From DATDAH01 sp036525535 (GTDB lineage Bacteria > Actinomycetota > Acidimicrobiia > Acidimicrobiales > DATDAH01), in the NCBI GenBank assembly GCA_036525535.1, contig DATDAH010000320.1, positions 1 to 20,207 of the forward strand: a stretch of DNA of 20,207 nucleotides. Direction: 5' to 3'. The notes beneath the pieces are model-generated. The model was not told the origin of the DNA, did no database searches, and saw only the letters and a list, made by a program, of their open reading frames with translations. A program made the translations under genes and the position numbers. Positions 7,030 to 14,623 of the stretch are shown here, piece after piece. The first letter of the stretch is position 1. Each line of letters begins with the position of its first letter.

Positions 7030-7494
7030 ATGTCCGAGCAACTCCTCACGATTCTCAAGTTCGCGCTCCTGGCGTTGCTCTACCTCTTCTTCCTCCGCGT
7101 GCTGCGGGCCGTCTGGGCCGAGATCCGCGGCCCCCGGGTCTCCACGCGGCGCCAGCAGGCCGCCGCCGTCAGCCAGGTGGCGCCCTCCCGCAAGGCCCGC
7201 AAGTCGGGCGAGCCCCATCTGCTCGTGGTCGAGCCCGTCGCCCAACGAGGTCGGACCTTTCCGCTGGGCCAGGAGCTGACCGTCGGCCGGGCGGCCGGGT
7301 GTCAGGTGACCCTGGACGACACCTACGTGTCCCAACTCCATGCCAGGGTGTTCGCCCGTGACGGCCAGTACCTGGTGGAAGACCTCGGCTCGACCAATGG
7401 CACCTACCTCAACCGCGCCCGCGTCACCGGCTCGATCGTCATGAAACGGGGCGACCGCCTGCAAGTCGGCAACACCGTCATGGAGCTGGCGTGA
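7030..7494 (+). CDS. fhaB: FhaB/FipA-type membrane FHA protein
   Basis: This 154-residue protein has an N-terminal membrane helix at 7-27 (TILKFALLALLYLFFLRVL), a basic linker, and a C-terminal FHA domain at about 64-152. Its phosphopeptide-binding residues are GR 86-87, S101-QLH and STNG 121-124. The architecture and length match FhaB (FipA in mycobacteria). FhaB is phosphorylated by the PASTA kinases and links FtsZ or FtsQ to the septum in known species. The ATG directly abuts the fhaA stop, and its own stop overlaps the phosphatase GTG by 4 bp (GTGA). Translation along this part of the operon is therefore tightly coupled. Confidence 0.92.
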   Translation: MSEQLLTILKFALLALLYLFFLRVLRAVWAEIRGPRVSTRRQQAAAVSQVAPSRKARKSGEPHLLVVEPVAQRGRTFPLGQELTVGRAAGCQVTLDDTYVSQLHARVFARDGQYLVEDLGSTNGTYLNRARVTGSIVMKRGDRLQVGNTVMELA

Positions 7495-8789
7495 CCACCT
7501 TCAGGGCCGGCTCGGCCACTGACGTGGGCCGGGTCCGCTCCAACAACCAGGACAGCCTCCTGGTGCGGGAGGGCGATCTCTTCGCGGTCGCCGACGGCAT
7601 GGGCGGCCATCAGGGCGGCGAGGTGGCCTCGGCCCTCGCCTTGGAGACCCTGGGTCAGGCCCACGACGATCCGAGCACCTCGACGCTGGTCGAGGCCGTG
7701 CGCTCGGCCAACCGGGCCGTCTTCGAGAAGGCCGGGACGTCACCGGACCTGAAGGGGATGGGGACCACCCTCACCGCCTTGGCCGATGTGGAGACCGCCG
7801 AGGGCAAGCGGCTCGGGATCGTCAACGTCGGCGACTCCCGGCTCTACCGGGCCCGGGGGGAGCACATCGAACAGCTCACGGAGGACCACAGCCTCGTGGC
7901 CAGCCTCGTCCGACAGGGTCGGATCACCGCCGAAGAGGCCGAGTCCCATCCCCAGCGCAACATCCTGACCCGGGCGCTGGGCATCGACGAGGCGGTGGCC
8001 GTCGACTCCTGGGAAGTCGAACCGATTCCGGGTGACCGATTCCTGATCTGCAGCGACGGCCTGTTCAACGAGGTCGACGAGGGTCGGATGATCGCCACCC
8101 TCCGTCGCTTCGACGATCCCGCGGACGCCGCTCGCGAACTGGTGCGGCTGGCGAACGAGGGGGGTGGTCGCGACAACATCACCGCCGTCGTGGTGGACGT
8201 GGTGTCGACCGAAGGGGGTGCGGTCGCGGCGCCGCCGGTCGAAAGCGAGGAGGGTGCTGGCCGCGACCCGACCACCCAGCCCATCGCCGCCGTCGGGCCG
8301 GCCGTCCCCGAAGAGGAGCCTGGTGCCTCCGCCGCCACCCTCGACCCCGAGGACGAGGTCGAACCCCCGACCCGTTCCCGGCGGTTCACCTGGCGGGTGG
8401 CGGTGTTCGTCGTAGCCCTGCTCCTGCTCGTGGCCCTGGTCATCGGCGCCTTGGGTTGGTACGCCCGCAACACCTTCTACGTCGTCATCGACGACGAGGA
8501 GGTGACGATCTTCAAAGGCCGCCCGGGCGGTTTCCTCTGGTTCGACCCGACGGTGGAGGACCGCACGGGGATCTCGGTGGCCGATGTGCCCGAGGCCGAA
8601 CTGCCCGACCTCGAGGACGGCGTCGACCAGGCCACTCGGGACGACGCCGACAACTACGTGGCCAACCTCCAGAGCCAGATCGACCAACTGGCCGATGAGA
8701 CGACCACGACGACCACGACCACTCGACCGGCGAGCGGCACCGGTGGTGGTGCGGGGGACGACGGGACAAAGCCGGCCGGGAACGACTGA
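7491..8789 (+). CDS. pstP: PP2C-family Ser/Thr protein phosphatase
   Basis: This 432-residue protein has a cytoplasmic PP2C domain at about 1-240. The metal-binding motifs are in order: VGRVRSNNQDS with Asp21, VADGMGGHQGGE with Asp35, GTTLTAL, NVGDSRLYR, TEDHSLV, LTRALG, DRFLICSDGL, and GGRDNITAVVV. An acidic linker precedes a membrane helix at 303-323 (VAVFVVALLLLVALVIGAL). The outside tail of about 105 residues begins NTFYVVIDDEEVTIFKG, which resembles the PstP extracellular start. It ends in a poly-Thr and Gly-rich stretch. It is the phosphatase that opposes the PASTA kinase at 11642-13204, with the FHA proteins, RodA and PBP modules as likely substrates or partners. The GTG start overlaps the fhaB stop. 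The gap to rodA is 3 bp. Confidence 0.95.
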   Translation: MTTFRAGSATDVGRVRSNNQDSLLVREGDLFAVADGMGGHQGGEVASALALETLGQAHDDPSTSTLVEAVRSANRAVFEKAGTSPDLKGMGTTLTALADVETAEGKRLGIVNVGDSRLYRARGEHIEQLTEDHSLVASLVRQGRITAEEAESHPQRNILTRALGIDEAVAVDSWEVEPIPGDRFLICSDGLFNEVDEGRMIATLRRFDDPADAARELVRLANEGGGRDNITAVVVDVVSTEGGAVAAPPVESEEGAGRDPTTQPIAAVGPAVPEEEPGASAATLDPEDEVEPPTRSRRFTWRVAVFVVALLLLVALVIGALGWYARNTFYVVIDDEEVTIFKGRPGGFLWFDPTVEDRTGISVADVPEAELPDLEDGVDQATRDDADNYVANLQSQIDQLADETTTTTTTTRPASGTGGGAGDDGTKPAGND

Positions 8790-8792
8790 CGA

Positions 8793-10121
8793 GTGGCCGC
8801 CCCCCGGCGCCGGACCGAGCTCGGCCTCATCCTGCTGGCTGTGGTGGCCGTCGGGGCCACCTACGCCCTCGCCGCCTTCGGCCAGAACGCCACCATCCCG
8901 GCCGACATCGGGCCGTTCCTCGGCGTCATCCTCGTCCTGCTCCTGGCCGCCCACCTGGCCGCCCGCCGGTGGGCTCCCGACGCCGACGGCACCCTCCTGC
9001 CGATCGCCGGCCTGCTCAACGGGCTCGGGTACGTCTTCATCGCCCGCCTCAACGACGACCTGGCCGGGCTGCAGGCGACGTGGACGGCCGTCGGCATCGG
9101 GGCGTTCATCGCCACGCTGGTGATCGTCCGACGGGTCCGGGACCTCGACCGCTATCGCTACACCTTCATGGCCCTCGGCGTGGGCCTGCTCCTCCTACCC
9201 CTCCTGCCGGTCGTGGGCGACGAGGTCAATGGCTCCCGCATCTTCGTGTCCTTCGGGCCCGTCAACTTCCAGCCCGGGGAGTTCGCCAAGGTCCTGCTCG
9301 CCCTCTTCTTCGCCTCCTACCTGGTCGAGAAGCGGGAGTTGCTCAGCATCGCCACATGGGGGGTCGGCCCGATCAAGCTGCCCGAGCCGAAGCATCTTTT
9401 CCCGGTCCTCCTGGCCTGGGGCTTCTCCCTGATGGTCCTGTTCTTCGAGAAGGACCTCGGCAGCTCGCTGTTGTTCTTCACGATCTTCGTGGTGATGCTC
9501 TGGATCGCCACCCAGCGGGCGAGCTACCTGCTCGTCGGCGCCACCCTCTTCGGTACGGGGGCCTTCTTCGCCTGGAAGACCTTCACCCACGTGCAGCAGC
9601 GGGTCGACATCTGGCTGGACCCGTGGGATCTGTGCTTCGCCGAGGGACAGCAGATCTGCCGCAGCCAGTTCGGCCTGGCCCTGGGGGGCCTGTCGGGCAC
9701 CGGGCCCGGCCTCGGGCGCTTCGACCGGTTCCCCGCCGTCGAGACCGACTTCATCTTCACCGTGATCGGTGAGGAGCTCGGCCTGCTCGGGGGGACCCTC
9801 ATCCTCGTCGGCTTCCTGCTGCTGGTGGGCACCGGGCTGCGCATCGCCGCGGCCGCCGCGCACGAGTTCGAGAAGCTGCTGGCTGCCGGCCTGACCGCTC
9901 TCCTCGGCTTTCAGGCCTTCATCATCATCGCCGGGGTGACGAGACTCCTGCCCCTCACCGGTGTCACGCTGCCCTTCGTGTCCTACGGCGGGTCGTCCTT
10001 GATCGCCAACTACGTGATCTTGGCCCTGCTGATGCGGATCTCCGACGACACCACCCGCCGCCAGGCCGAGCGCGCCGGCCGACGCAATCGTCGGCCGGTG
10101 GACCAAGGGGGGGTGGCGTGA
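8793..10121 (+). CDS. rodA: SEDS peptidoglycan glycosyltransferase, RodA/FtsW family
   Basis: This 442-residue polytopic membrane protein has about ten hydrophobic helices. SEDS family signatures include FGPVNFQPGEFAKVLLALFF and FFEKDLGSSLLFF with Asp221, the likely catalytic Asp. Others are LGGLSGTGPGLGRFDRFP, ETDFIFTVIGEELGLLGG with Glu327, and LPLTGVTLPFVSYGGSSLIA. The protein polymerises lipid II into glycan strands. It pairs with a class B PBP, here the pbpA gene whose GTG overlaps the rodA stop by 4 bp. The operon position matches mycobacterial rodA rather than ftsW, which sits in the dcw cluster. The start is GTG 8793, 3 bp after the pstP stop. Its Shine-Dalgarno is weak, so translational coupling is likely. 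Confidence 0.94.
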   Translation: MAAPRRRTELGLILLAVVAVGATYALAAFGQNATIPADIGPFLGVILVLLLAAHLAARRWAPDADGTLLPIAGLLNGLGYVFIARLNDDLAGLQATWTAVGIGAFIATLVIVRRVRDLDRYRYTFMALGVGLLLLPLLPVVGDEVNGSRIFVSFGPVNFQPGEFAKVLLALFFASYLVEKRELLSIATWGVGPIKLPEPKHLFPVLLAWGFSLMVLFFEKDLGSSLLFFTIFVVMLWIATQRASYLLVGATLFGTGAFFAWKTFTHVQQRVDIWLDPWDLCFAEGQQICRSQFGLALGGLSGTGPGLGRFDRFPAVETDFIFTVIGEELGLLGGTLILVGFLLLVGTGLRIAAAAAHEFEKLLAAGLTALLGFQAFIIIAGVTRLLPLTGVTLPFVSYGGSSLIANYVILALLMRISDDTTRRQAERAGRRNRRPVDQGGVA

Positions 10122-11599
10122 ACAAGCAGATCCGCCAGCTGGGGATCGCGCTCGTCGTCTGCTACGTCGCCCTGTTCGGGATGCTGAACCAGATCCAGCT
10201 CTTCGGAGCCGAAGCCCTGAACGAGCGGCCCGAGAACACCGACATCATCCGCATCGACTACGCCCGGAACCGGGGCACCATCTCCACCGCGGACGGCACG
10301 GTCATCGCCGCGTCGGTCCCGGTGGAGGACGAGTTCGATTATCAGCGCCGCTATCCGACGGGCGACCTGTTCGCCGCCGCCACCGGCTTCTACTCCTTCG
10401 AGTTCGGGGCGACGGGCCTGGAGCGGAGCTACCAGGACGAGCTCGTCGGTGACACCGCCGAGCAGCAGCTCCGGGGCTTCGCCGACCTCTTCGTGGGTGA
10501 GGACCAGGTCGGTGATCTCCGCACCTCGCTTCGGACCGACCTCCAGCAGCAGGCCAAAGACATGCTGGGCCAGCGGCGGGGGGCGGTGGTGGCCATCGAC
10601 CCCCGTACGGGCGAGATCCTCGCGCTCTGGGACTACCCCTCCTATGACCCCAACCTCCTGGCTGGCCACGACTTCACCGAGGTGAGGGAGCAGCGGGCGT
10701 TTCTCCAGCCCGACAACCCCGACTCGCCCCTGGTGGCCACCTCGTACCAGGACCGCTACTTCCCCGGCTCGACCTTCAAGGTGGTCGTCGGGTCCAGCGG
10801 GCTGAAGTTCGGCGTGGTCAGCCCCGAGAGCCCCTCGTACCCGGTCGAGTCGTCCTGGGTCCCGCCCCAGACCACCCGGCCCATGAACAACTCCCACACC
10901 TGCGGCGGGACCCTGTTCACCATCCTGGCCGAGTCCTGCAACACGTCCTTCGCCCGCATGGCCGTGGAGACGCTGCACGCCGACCGCACCATCGCCGGGG
11001 CCGAAGCCTTCGGCTTCAACCAGGAACCCCCGATCGACCTGCCCGGAGCGGTCGCCTCGAACTTCCCCACTGACTTCACCGACAACGCCCCCGCTCTGGC
11101 CCAGTCGGCCATCGGCCAGTTCGAGGTCGCGGCCTCACCCCTGCAGATGGCCCTCATCGCCGCCACCATCGCCAACGACGGCGTGACCATGGCGCCCCAT
11201 GTCGTCACCGAGTTGCGGGACAGCGACGGCGATGTCGTCGAGACCTACGACCCCGAGGTCTGGCTGCAGCCCATCAACGCCGGCGACGCGGCCACGATGC
11301 AGGAGGCGATGCGGGGGGTCCTGGGGGGGACGGCCACCAACCTGGCCGGGCTGCCCGGCCTCGACGTCGGCGCCAAGACCGGGACCGCCCAGCTGGGCAC
11401 CGACCCGCCCAGTTCGCACGCGTGGATGATCGCGTGGGCCGGTCACGAGGGGAGCGAGCCCGAGATCGCCGTGGCCGTGCTCGTCGAGGGCACCCCCGGG
11501 GTGGGGAGCGAGGCCACGGGCAACAGTGAGGCAGGGCCCATCGCCCGTTGCATCATCGCCACCGCCCTCGAGGTCGACGGCGGCGGCGGTTGTCCCTAG
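10118..11599 (+). CDS. pbpA: class B penicillin-binding protein (transpeptidase)
   Basis: This 493-residue protein has a single N-terminal membrane helix (about 8-28), a dimerisation or pedestal region (about 45-150), and a transpeptidase domain (about 165-485). The three active-site motifs are intact: PGSTFK with nucleophile Ser218 and Lys221, SCN at 273-275, and KTGTA starting at Lys420. It cross-links stem peptides of peptidoglycan outside the membrane and is acylated by beta-lactams. Its length and order next to rodA match actinobacterial PbpA. Four Cys residues sit in the outside domain (including HTCGG, ESCN and a near C-terminal GGCP). The start GTG 10118 has AAGGGGGGG upstream and overlaps the rodA stop. 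The kinase gene follows after 42 bp. Confidence 0.95.
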   Translation: MNKQIRQLGIALVVCYVALFGMLNQIQLFGAEALNERPENTDIIRIDYARNRGTISTADGTVIAASVPVEDEFDYQRRYPTGDLFAAATGFYSFEFGATGLERSYQDELVGDTAEQQLRGFADLFVGEDQVGDLRTSLRTDLQQQAKDMLGQRRGAVVAIDPRTGEILALWDYPSYDPNLLAGHDFTEVREQRAFLQPDNPDSPLVATSYQDRYFPGSTFKVVVGSSGLKFGVVSPESPSYPVESSWVPPQTTRPMNNSHTCGGTLFTILAESCNTSFARMAVETLHADRTIAGAEAFGFNQEPPIDLPGAVASNFPTDFTDNAPALAQSAIGQFEVAASPLQMALIAATIANDGVTMAPHVVTELRDSDGDVVETYDPEVWLQPINAGDAATMQEAMRGVLGGTATNLAGLPGLDVGAKTGTAQLGTDPPSSHAWMIAWAGHEGSEPEIAVAVLVEGTPGVGSEATGNSEAGPIARCIIATALEVDGGGGCP

Positions 11600-11627
11600 G
11601 GACCGTGGTCGCCGACAGCACCCTCAC

Positions 11628-11633
11628 TACTCT
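11628..11633 (+). promoter_or_regulatory. candidate leaderless -10 for the PASTA kinase gene
   Basis: TACTCT (TAnnnT form) ends 8 nt before GTG 11642 in the only sizeable gap of the operon. No Shine-Dalgarno lies before this GTG. This suggests an internal promoter that lets the kinase be expressed apart from the upstream genes. It is a motif match only. Confidence 0.4.
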
Positions 11634-11641
11634 GTGGCGCC

Positions 11642-13204
11642 GTGACCGAGCCGCCTGACGCCGTCGTCTACCGCGGCCGGTACGCCCTCCAGCAGTCGAT
11701 CGGCAAGGGGGGCATGGCTGAGGTCTTCCTGGCCCAGGACCAGCTCCTGGACCGGCCGGTGGCGGTCAAGCGCCTGTCGTCCGAGCACGCCGCCGACCCG
11801 TCGTTCGTCGAGCGCTTCCGCCGGGAGGCGCAGGCCGCAGCCAAGCTGACCCACCCCAACATCGTCGCCGTCTTCGACTACTTCGAGGAGGACGGCGACT
11901 ACTTCATCGTCCAGGAGTTCGTCGACGGTCGGTCGTTGGCCGAACTGCTCCGGGCGGAGGGTCGCCTGCACCCCGACCGGGCCGCCGACATCGCCGCCGA
12001 CGTCGCCGCCGGCTTAGGGGCCGCTCACCGGGAAGGCATGGTCCACCGGGACGTGAAGGCGGGCAACGTGCTGGTGTCCAAGGACGGCCAGGTCAAGGTG
12101 GCCGACTTCGGCATCGCCCGCGTGTTCGCCGGCGGGGACAGCGAGCTGACCAAGGCCGGCACCGTGATGGGCACGGCCACCTACTTCTCGCCGGAACAGG
12201 CCCAAGGCAAGCCCGTCGACCCCCGCAGTGACCTCTACTCGCTCGGCGTCGTCCTCTACGAGATGCTGGTGGGCCAGCCACCGTTCTCGGGCGATGAGCC
12301 CGTGGCCATCGCCTATGCCCACGTCCACGAGGTGCCCAAAGCGCTGCGAGCGGTGGACCCCGCCCTTCCAGTCGAGATCGATGCCATCACCATGAAGCTG
12401 CTGGCCAAAGAGCCGGCCAACCGCTACCCGTCGGCGGACGACCTACGGGCAGACCTGCGCCGCTTCCGGGAAGGCCACAAGATCCCCGCGGTCGCGCCCA
12501 TCCCCGTCACCGCCGTCGTGGCGGAGCCCCCGCCGACCAACGACGTCGACTTCGGGTCGTTCGAGGACGGTCGCTACGTCGAGCCCCCGCGCCGAACCGG
12601 CTTCTTCCTGCTGTTCATGTTCCTGATCATGGCGGCCCTGGCCGGCGGCCTGTACCTGCTGTCCCAGCAGCTCGACGAGAAGAACGACGTGGTCACGGTC
12701 ACGGTGCCCAACGTGGTCGGCCAGAACCGCCAGCGCGCGGCCACCGACCTGCGCCGGGCCGGCCTGCGGGTCGAGGTGCAGATGCAGGCCGATCCCGAGG
12801 TGGCGGTCGACGTGGTCATCAGCCAGGACCCGCAGCCGGACAGCGATGTCGCCGAGCACTCGGTGGTGACCATCGTGGTCAGCGCCGGAGCGGAGACGGC
12901 GCAGGTGCCGGGCGTGTTGGGCCTCGACGTGTTCTCGGCCACCCAGACGCTGCAGTCCGCGGGCTTCATCGTCCAACAGGAGCAGGCCGAGGACCCGTCC
13001 GAGCAGTACGACGAGGGCCAGATCTGGTCCCAGAACCCATCCGCGGGCACGACCGCACCCGTGGGCTCGGTCGTGATCATCCGGGTCGTCCCGGTGCCGC
13101 AGTCGACCACGACGCCCCCGACACTGCCGCCCGTCACGGCGCCGCCCGCCACGGCGCCTCCCGTGACCGCCCCCCCGACCGTCCCGCCGACCGTCGCCCC
13201 CTGA
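11642..13204 (+). CDS. pknB: PASTA-domain Ser/Thr protein kinase
   Basis: This 520-residue protein has a cytoplasmic kinase domain at about 14-275. The Gly loop is GKGGMAEVF (21-29), Lys43 lies in VAVKRL, the HRD is at 135-137, and the DFG is at 155-157. The activation loop ELTKAGTVMGTATYFSPEQ offers Thr170 and Thr174. A membrane helix lies at 321-340. Outside are only two PASTA repeats (about 351-416 and 418-485) and a Pro/Thr-rich tail of about 34 residues. PASTA repeats recognise muropeptides or lipid II. Mycobacterial PknB has four repeats and a neighbouring pknA, but here there is one kinase with two repeats. It should phosphorylate the FHA proteins and other wall-growth factors, with PstP reversing this. 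The GTG start is supported by the family N-terminus. It converges with the trpG-type gene after 32 bp. Confidence 0.95.
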   Translation: MTEPPDAVVYRGRYALQQSIGKGGMAEVFLAQDQLLDRPVAVKRLSSEHAADPSFVERFRREAQAAAKLTHPNIVAVFDYFEEDGDYFIVQEFVDGRSLAELLRAEGRLHPDRAADIAADVAAGLGAAHREGMVHRDVKAGNVLVSKDGQVKVADFGIARVFAGGDSELTKAGTVMGTATYFSPEQAQGKPVDPRSDLYSLGVVLYEMLVGQPPFSGDEPVAIAYAHVHEVPKALRAVDPALPVEIDAITMKLLAKEPANRYPSADDLRADLRRFREGHKIPAVAPIPVTAVVAEPPPTNDVDFGSFEDGRYVEPPRRTGFFLLFMFLIMAALAGGLYLLSQQLDEKNDVVTVTVPNVVGQNRQRAATDLRRAGLRVEVQMQADPEVAVDVVISQDPQPDSDVAEHSVVTIVVSAGAETAQVPGVLGLDVFSATQTLQSAGFIVQQEQAEDPSEQYDEGQIWSQNPSAGTTAPVGSVVIIRVVPVPQSTTTPPTLPPVTAPPATAPPVTAPPTVPPTVAP

Positions 13205-13236
13205 ACGCGGGCCCGGCGCCTCCGTTCAGCGGCTAC

Positions 13237-13836
13237 TCAGGAGACCGGCGCTGCCGTCCGGGCCAAGAAGGTCCTCAGCAGGTCGTGGCCGTGTTCGGTC
13301 AGGATCGACTCGGGGTGGAACTGCACGCCCTCGACGTCGAGCTCCCGGTGACGCAGGCCCATGACCACGCCGTCCTCGGTGCGGGCGGTCACCTCGAGCA
13401 CGTCGGGGACCGAGTCGGACCCGACGACGAGCGAGTGGTAGCGGGTGGCCTCGAGTGGGTTGGGAAGTCCAGCGAACACGCCGGCACCCTCATGTCGGAT
13501 CTCGGACGTCTTGCCGTGCATGATCGCCGGCGCCCGGACGACATCACCACCGTAGACCTGGCCGATGCACTGGTGACCGAGGCAGACGCCCAGGATGGGG
13601 ACCCGTCCGGCGAAGGTGGTGATGACCTCGTTGGACAGGCCGGCGTCCTCGGGGCGACCCGGCCCGGGACTGATGAGCACGGCGTCGGGGGCGAGGGCCT
13701 CGATGTCGTCCAGCGTGAAGGCGTCGCTGCGGTGCACGACGGGCTCAGCTCCCAGCTCCCCGAGGTACTGGACGAGGTTGTAGACGAACGAGTCGTAGTT
13801 GTCGATGACCAGGACCCGGGCTGTCACGGCGCCCAC
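13237..13836 (-). CDS. trpG: glutamine amidotransferase subunit of anthranilate / aminodeoxychorismate synthase
   Basis: This 199-residue class I glutamine amidotransferase starts RVLVIDNYDSFVYNLVQYL, the standard opening of TrpG/PabA. The oxyanion region is ISPGPGRPEDAG. The nucleophile elbow is GVCLGHQCIGQ with Cys85, and GVQFHPES supplies His174 and Glu176. It releases ammonia from glutamine for a chorismate-using partner (TrpE or PabB), which is not in the window, so tryptophan and folate roles cannot be separated. In mycobacteria the same gene also sits beside pknB. The start is GTG 13836. GTG 13827 is an alternative that gives a protein closer to the typical family N-terminus. It is divergent from crgA across 53 bp. 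Confidence 0.92.
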   Translation of the reverse strand: MGAVTARVLVIDNYDSFVYNLVQYLGELGAEPVVHRSDAFTLDDIEALAPDAVLISPGPGRPEDAGLSNEVITTFAGRVPILGVCLGHQCIGQVYGGDVVRAPAIMHGKTSEIRHEGAGVFAGLPNPLEATRYHSLVVGSDSVPDVLEVTARTEDGVVMGLRHRELDVEGVQFHPESILTEHGHDLLRTFLARTAAPVS

Positions 13837-13875
13837 GTTACGGCCGCCCGTTCGGACCCCGGCCTCCGTTTTGTC

Positions 13876-13881
13876 TAGGTT
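13876..13881 (+). promoter_or_regulatory. candidate -10 for crgA
   Basis: TAGGTT (TAnnnT) lies 8 nt before ATG 13890 and would give a leaderless or near-leaderless message. The intervening AGGGG is too close to the ATG for a normal ribosome-binding site. No convincing -35 is seen. Confidence 0.35.
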
Positions 13882-13889
13882 CAGGGGCG

Positions 13890-14189
13890 ATGGCCAACAA
13901 GAAGCCGGTGAAGCGCCGGGTCCCCGCCGGTCGTGTCACGCCGAAGGGGACCCGTCCCGGCGGCGAGGTGGCGGGCGCCAGCAGCCGGTATACGCCGCCC
14001 GTACCCCGCGATGTGAAGGTGAGCCCCCTCTGGGTACCCATCGTCATGTTCACGTTCCTCGGCGCCGGCGCCGCGGTGATCTTCCTGAACTACCTGGGGC
14101 TCATGCCCGGGGACACCAACAACTGGTACCTGCTCGTCGGGCTCGGCCTGATCCTGATGGGCATCATCACGGCCACGCAATATCACTAG
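13890..14189 (+). CDS. crgA: cell division protein CrgA
   Basis: This 99-residue protein has a basic cytoplasmic N-terminus (ANKKPVKRRVPAGRVTPKGT). Two membrane helices follow at about 47-69 and 79-96, separated by a short loop LMPGDTNNWY. The C-terminus is very short (ATQYH). Length, topology and the position next to trpG and pknB match CrgA, a divisome protein that contacts FtsZ, FtsI and FtsQ and coordinates septation in Actinobacteria. The basic N-terminus is somewhat longer than usual. The gene converges with the small zinc-ribbon-like gene at 14319. Confidence 0.92.
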   Translation: MANKKPVKRRVPAGRVTPKGTRPGGEVAGASSRYTPPVPRDVKVSPLWVPIVMFTFLGAGAAVIFLNYLGLMPGDTNNWYLLVGLGLILMGIITATQYH

Positions 14190-14235
14190 CCGACCACGCA
14201 GGGTGATGTCCGGGTGTCAATGGGGTGACCGACGA

Positions 14236-14251
14236 GTTACATCGATGTGAC
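14236..14251. repeat. 16-bp near-perfect palindrome in convergent gap
   Basis: GTTACATCGATGTGAC is symmetrical except for one base pair, around a perfect 10-bp core ACATCGATGT. It is operator-like. No downstream gene start is near, because crgA ends before it and the next gene ends after it. Confidence 0.45.
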
Positions 14252-14262
14252 TCTCCCCAGCC

Positions 14263-14283
14263 TTACCCACACCCTGTGGAAAG
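14263..14283. other. inverted pair of DnaA-box-like motifs
   Basis: TTACCCACA (14263-14271) differs from the DnaA box TTATCCACA by one base. Three bases later TGTGGAAAG (14275-14283) reads CTTTCCACA on the other strand, two mismatches from that consensus. Together they form CCACA-CCC-TGTGG. In mycobacteria this gene neighbourhood lies near oriC. Two weak boxes alone do not make an origin. Confidence 0.25.
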
Positions 14284-14298
14284 AATTCGGCATGCAGT

Positions 14299-14310
14299 GG
14301 TCATCTGACC
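14299..14310. repeat. short inverted repeat GGTCA-TC-TGACC
   Basis: This is a perfect 5-bp inverted repeat with a 2-bp centre, 9 bp beyond the stop of the zinc-ribbon-like gene. It is too short and closely spaced for a convincing terminator hairpin. It is the third palindrome in this 129-bp gap. Confidence 0.3.
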
Positions 14311-14318
14311 GCGCACGG

Positions 14319-14579
14319 TCACCGGTCGTCGACGGGAGTGACCAGGGTCATGTCCTCGAGGCAGTGACGGGGCGGCTCGGGGTCCTGGTCCAGGGCCGCG
14401 GTCATGCGTACTTCCGTGCCGCAGAGATCGCAGCGGTACATGAGCTTCACCCGGCGCAGCTCGCCGGGGGGCGGCGGCTCGGCCACCGGCTGGGCGAACA
14501 TGCGCAGCATGGTCAGGCCCACCCGGAAGATGGCGTAGCCGAAGGCCACCGCGATCAGGAGCTTGAGGACCGTTCCCAT
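14319..14579 (-). CDS. small membrane-anchored protein with half zinc-ribbon motif
   Basis: This 86-residue protein has a hydrophobic N-terminal helix at about 4-24 (VLKLLIAVAFGYAIFRVGL) and a Pro-rich linker. The C-terminal part, MYRCDLCGTEVRMT (Cys50, Cys53) then PRHCLEDM (His72, Cys73), could bind one zinc ion through C-x2-C and H-C. This looks like the small actinobacterial zinc-ribbon proteins of unknown function, here with a membrane anchor. The ATG at 14579 has GGGGGTG upstream, and a TAGGCT (-10-like) sits at 14595-14590. It is the last gene of a minus-strand run starting with the thiolase. The coding call is good because the Cys pattern and helix are coherent. The function is unknown. 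Confidence 0.75.
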   Translation of the reverse strand: MGTVLKLLIAVAFGYAIFRVGLTMLRMFAQPVAEPPPPGELRRVKLMYRCDLCGTEVRMTAALDQDPEPPRHCLEDMTLVTPVDDR

Positions 14580-14623
14580 GGCACCCCCGAGCCTACGGCC
14601 CCCGCCGTGGGTCTGACCGGTCG

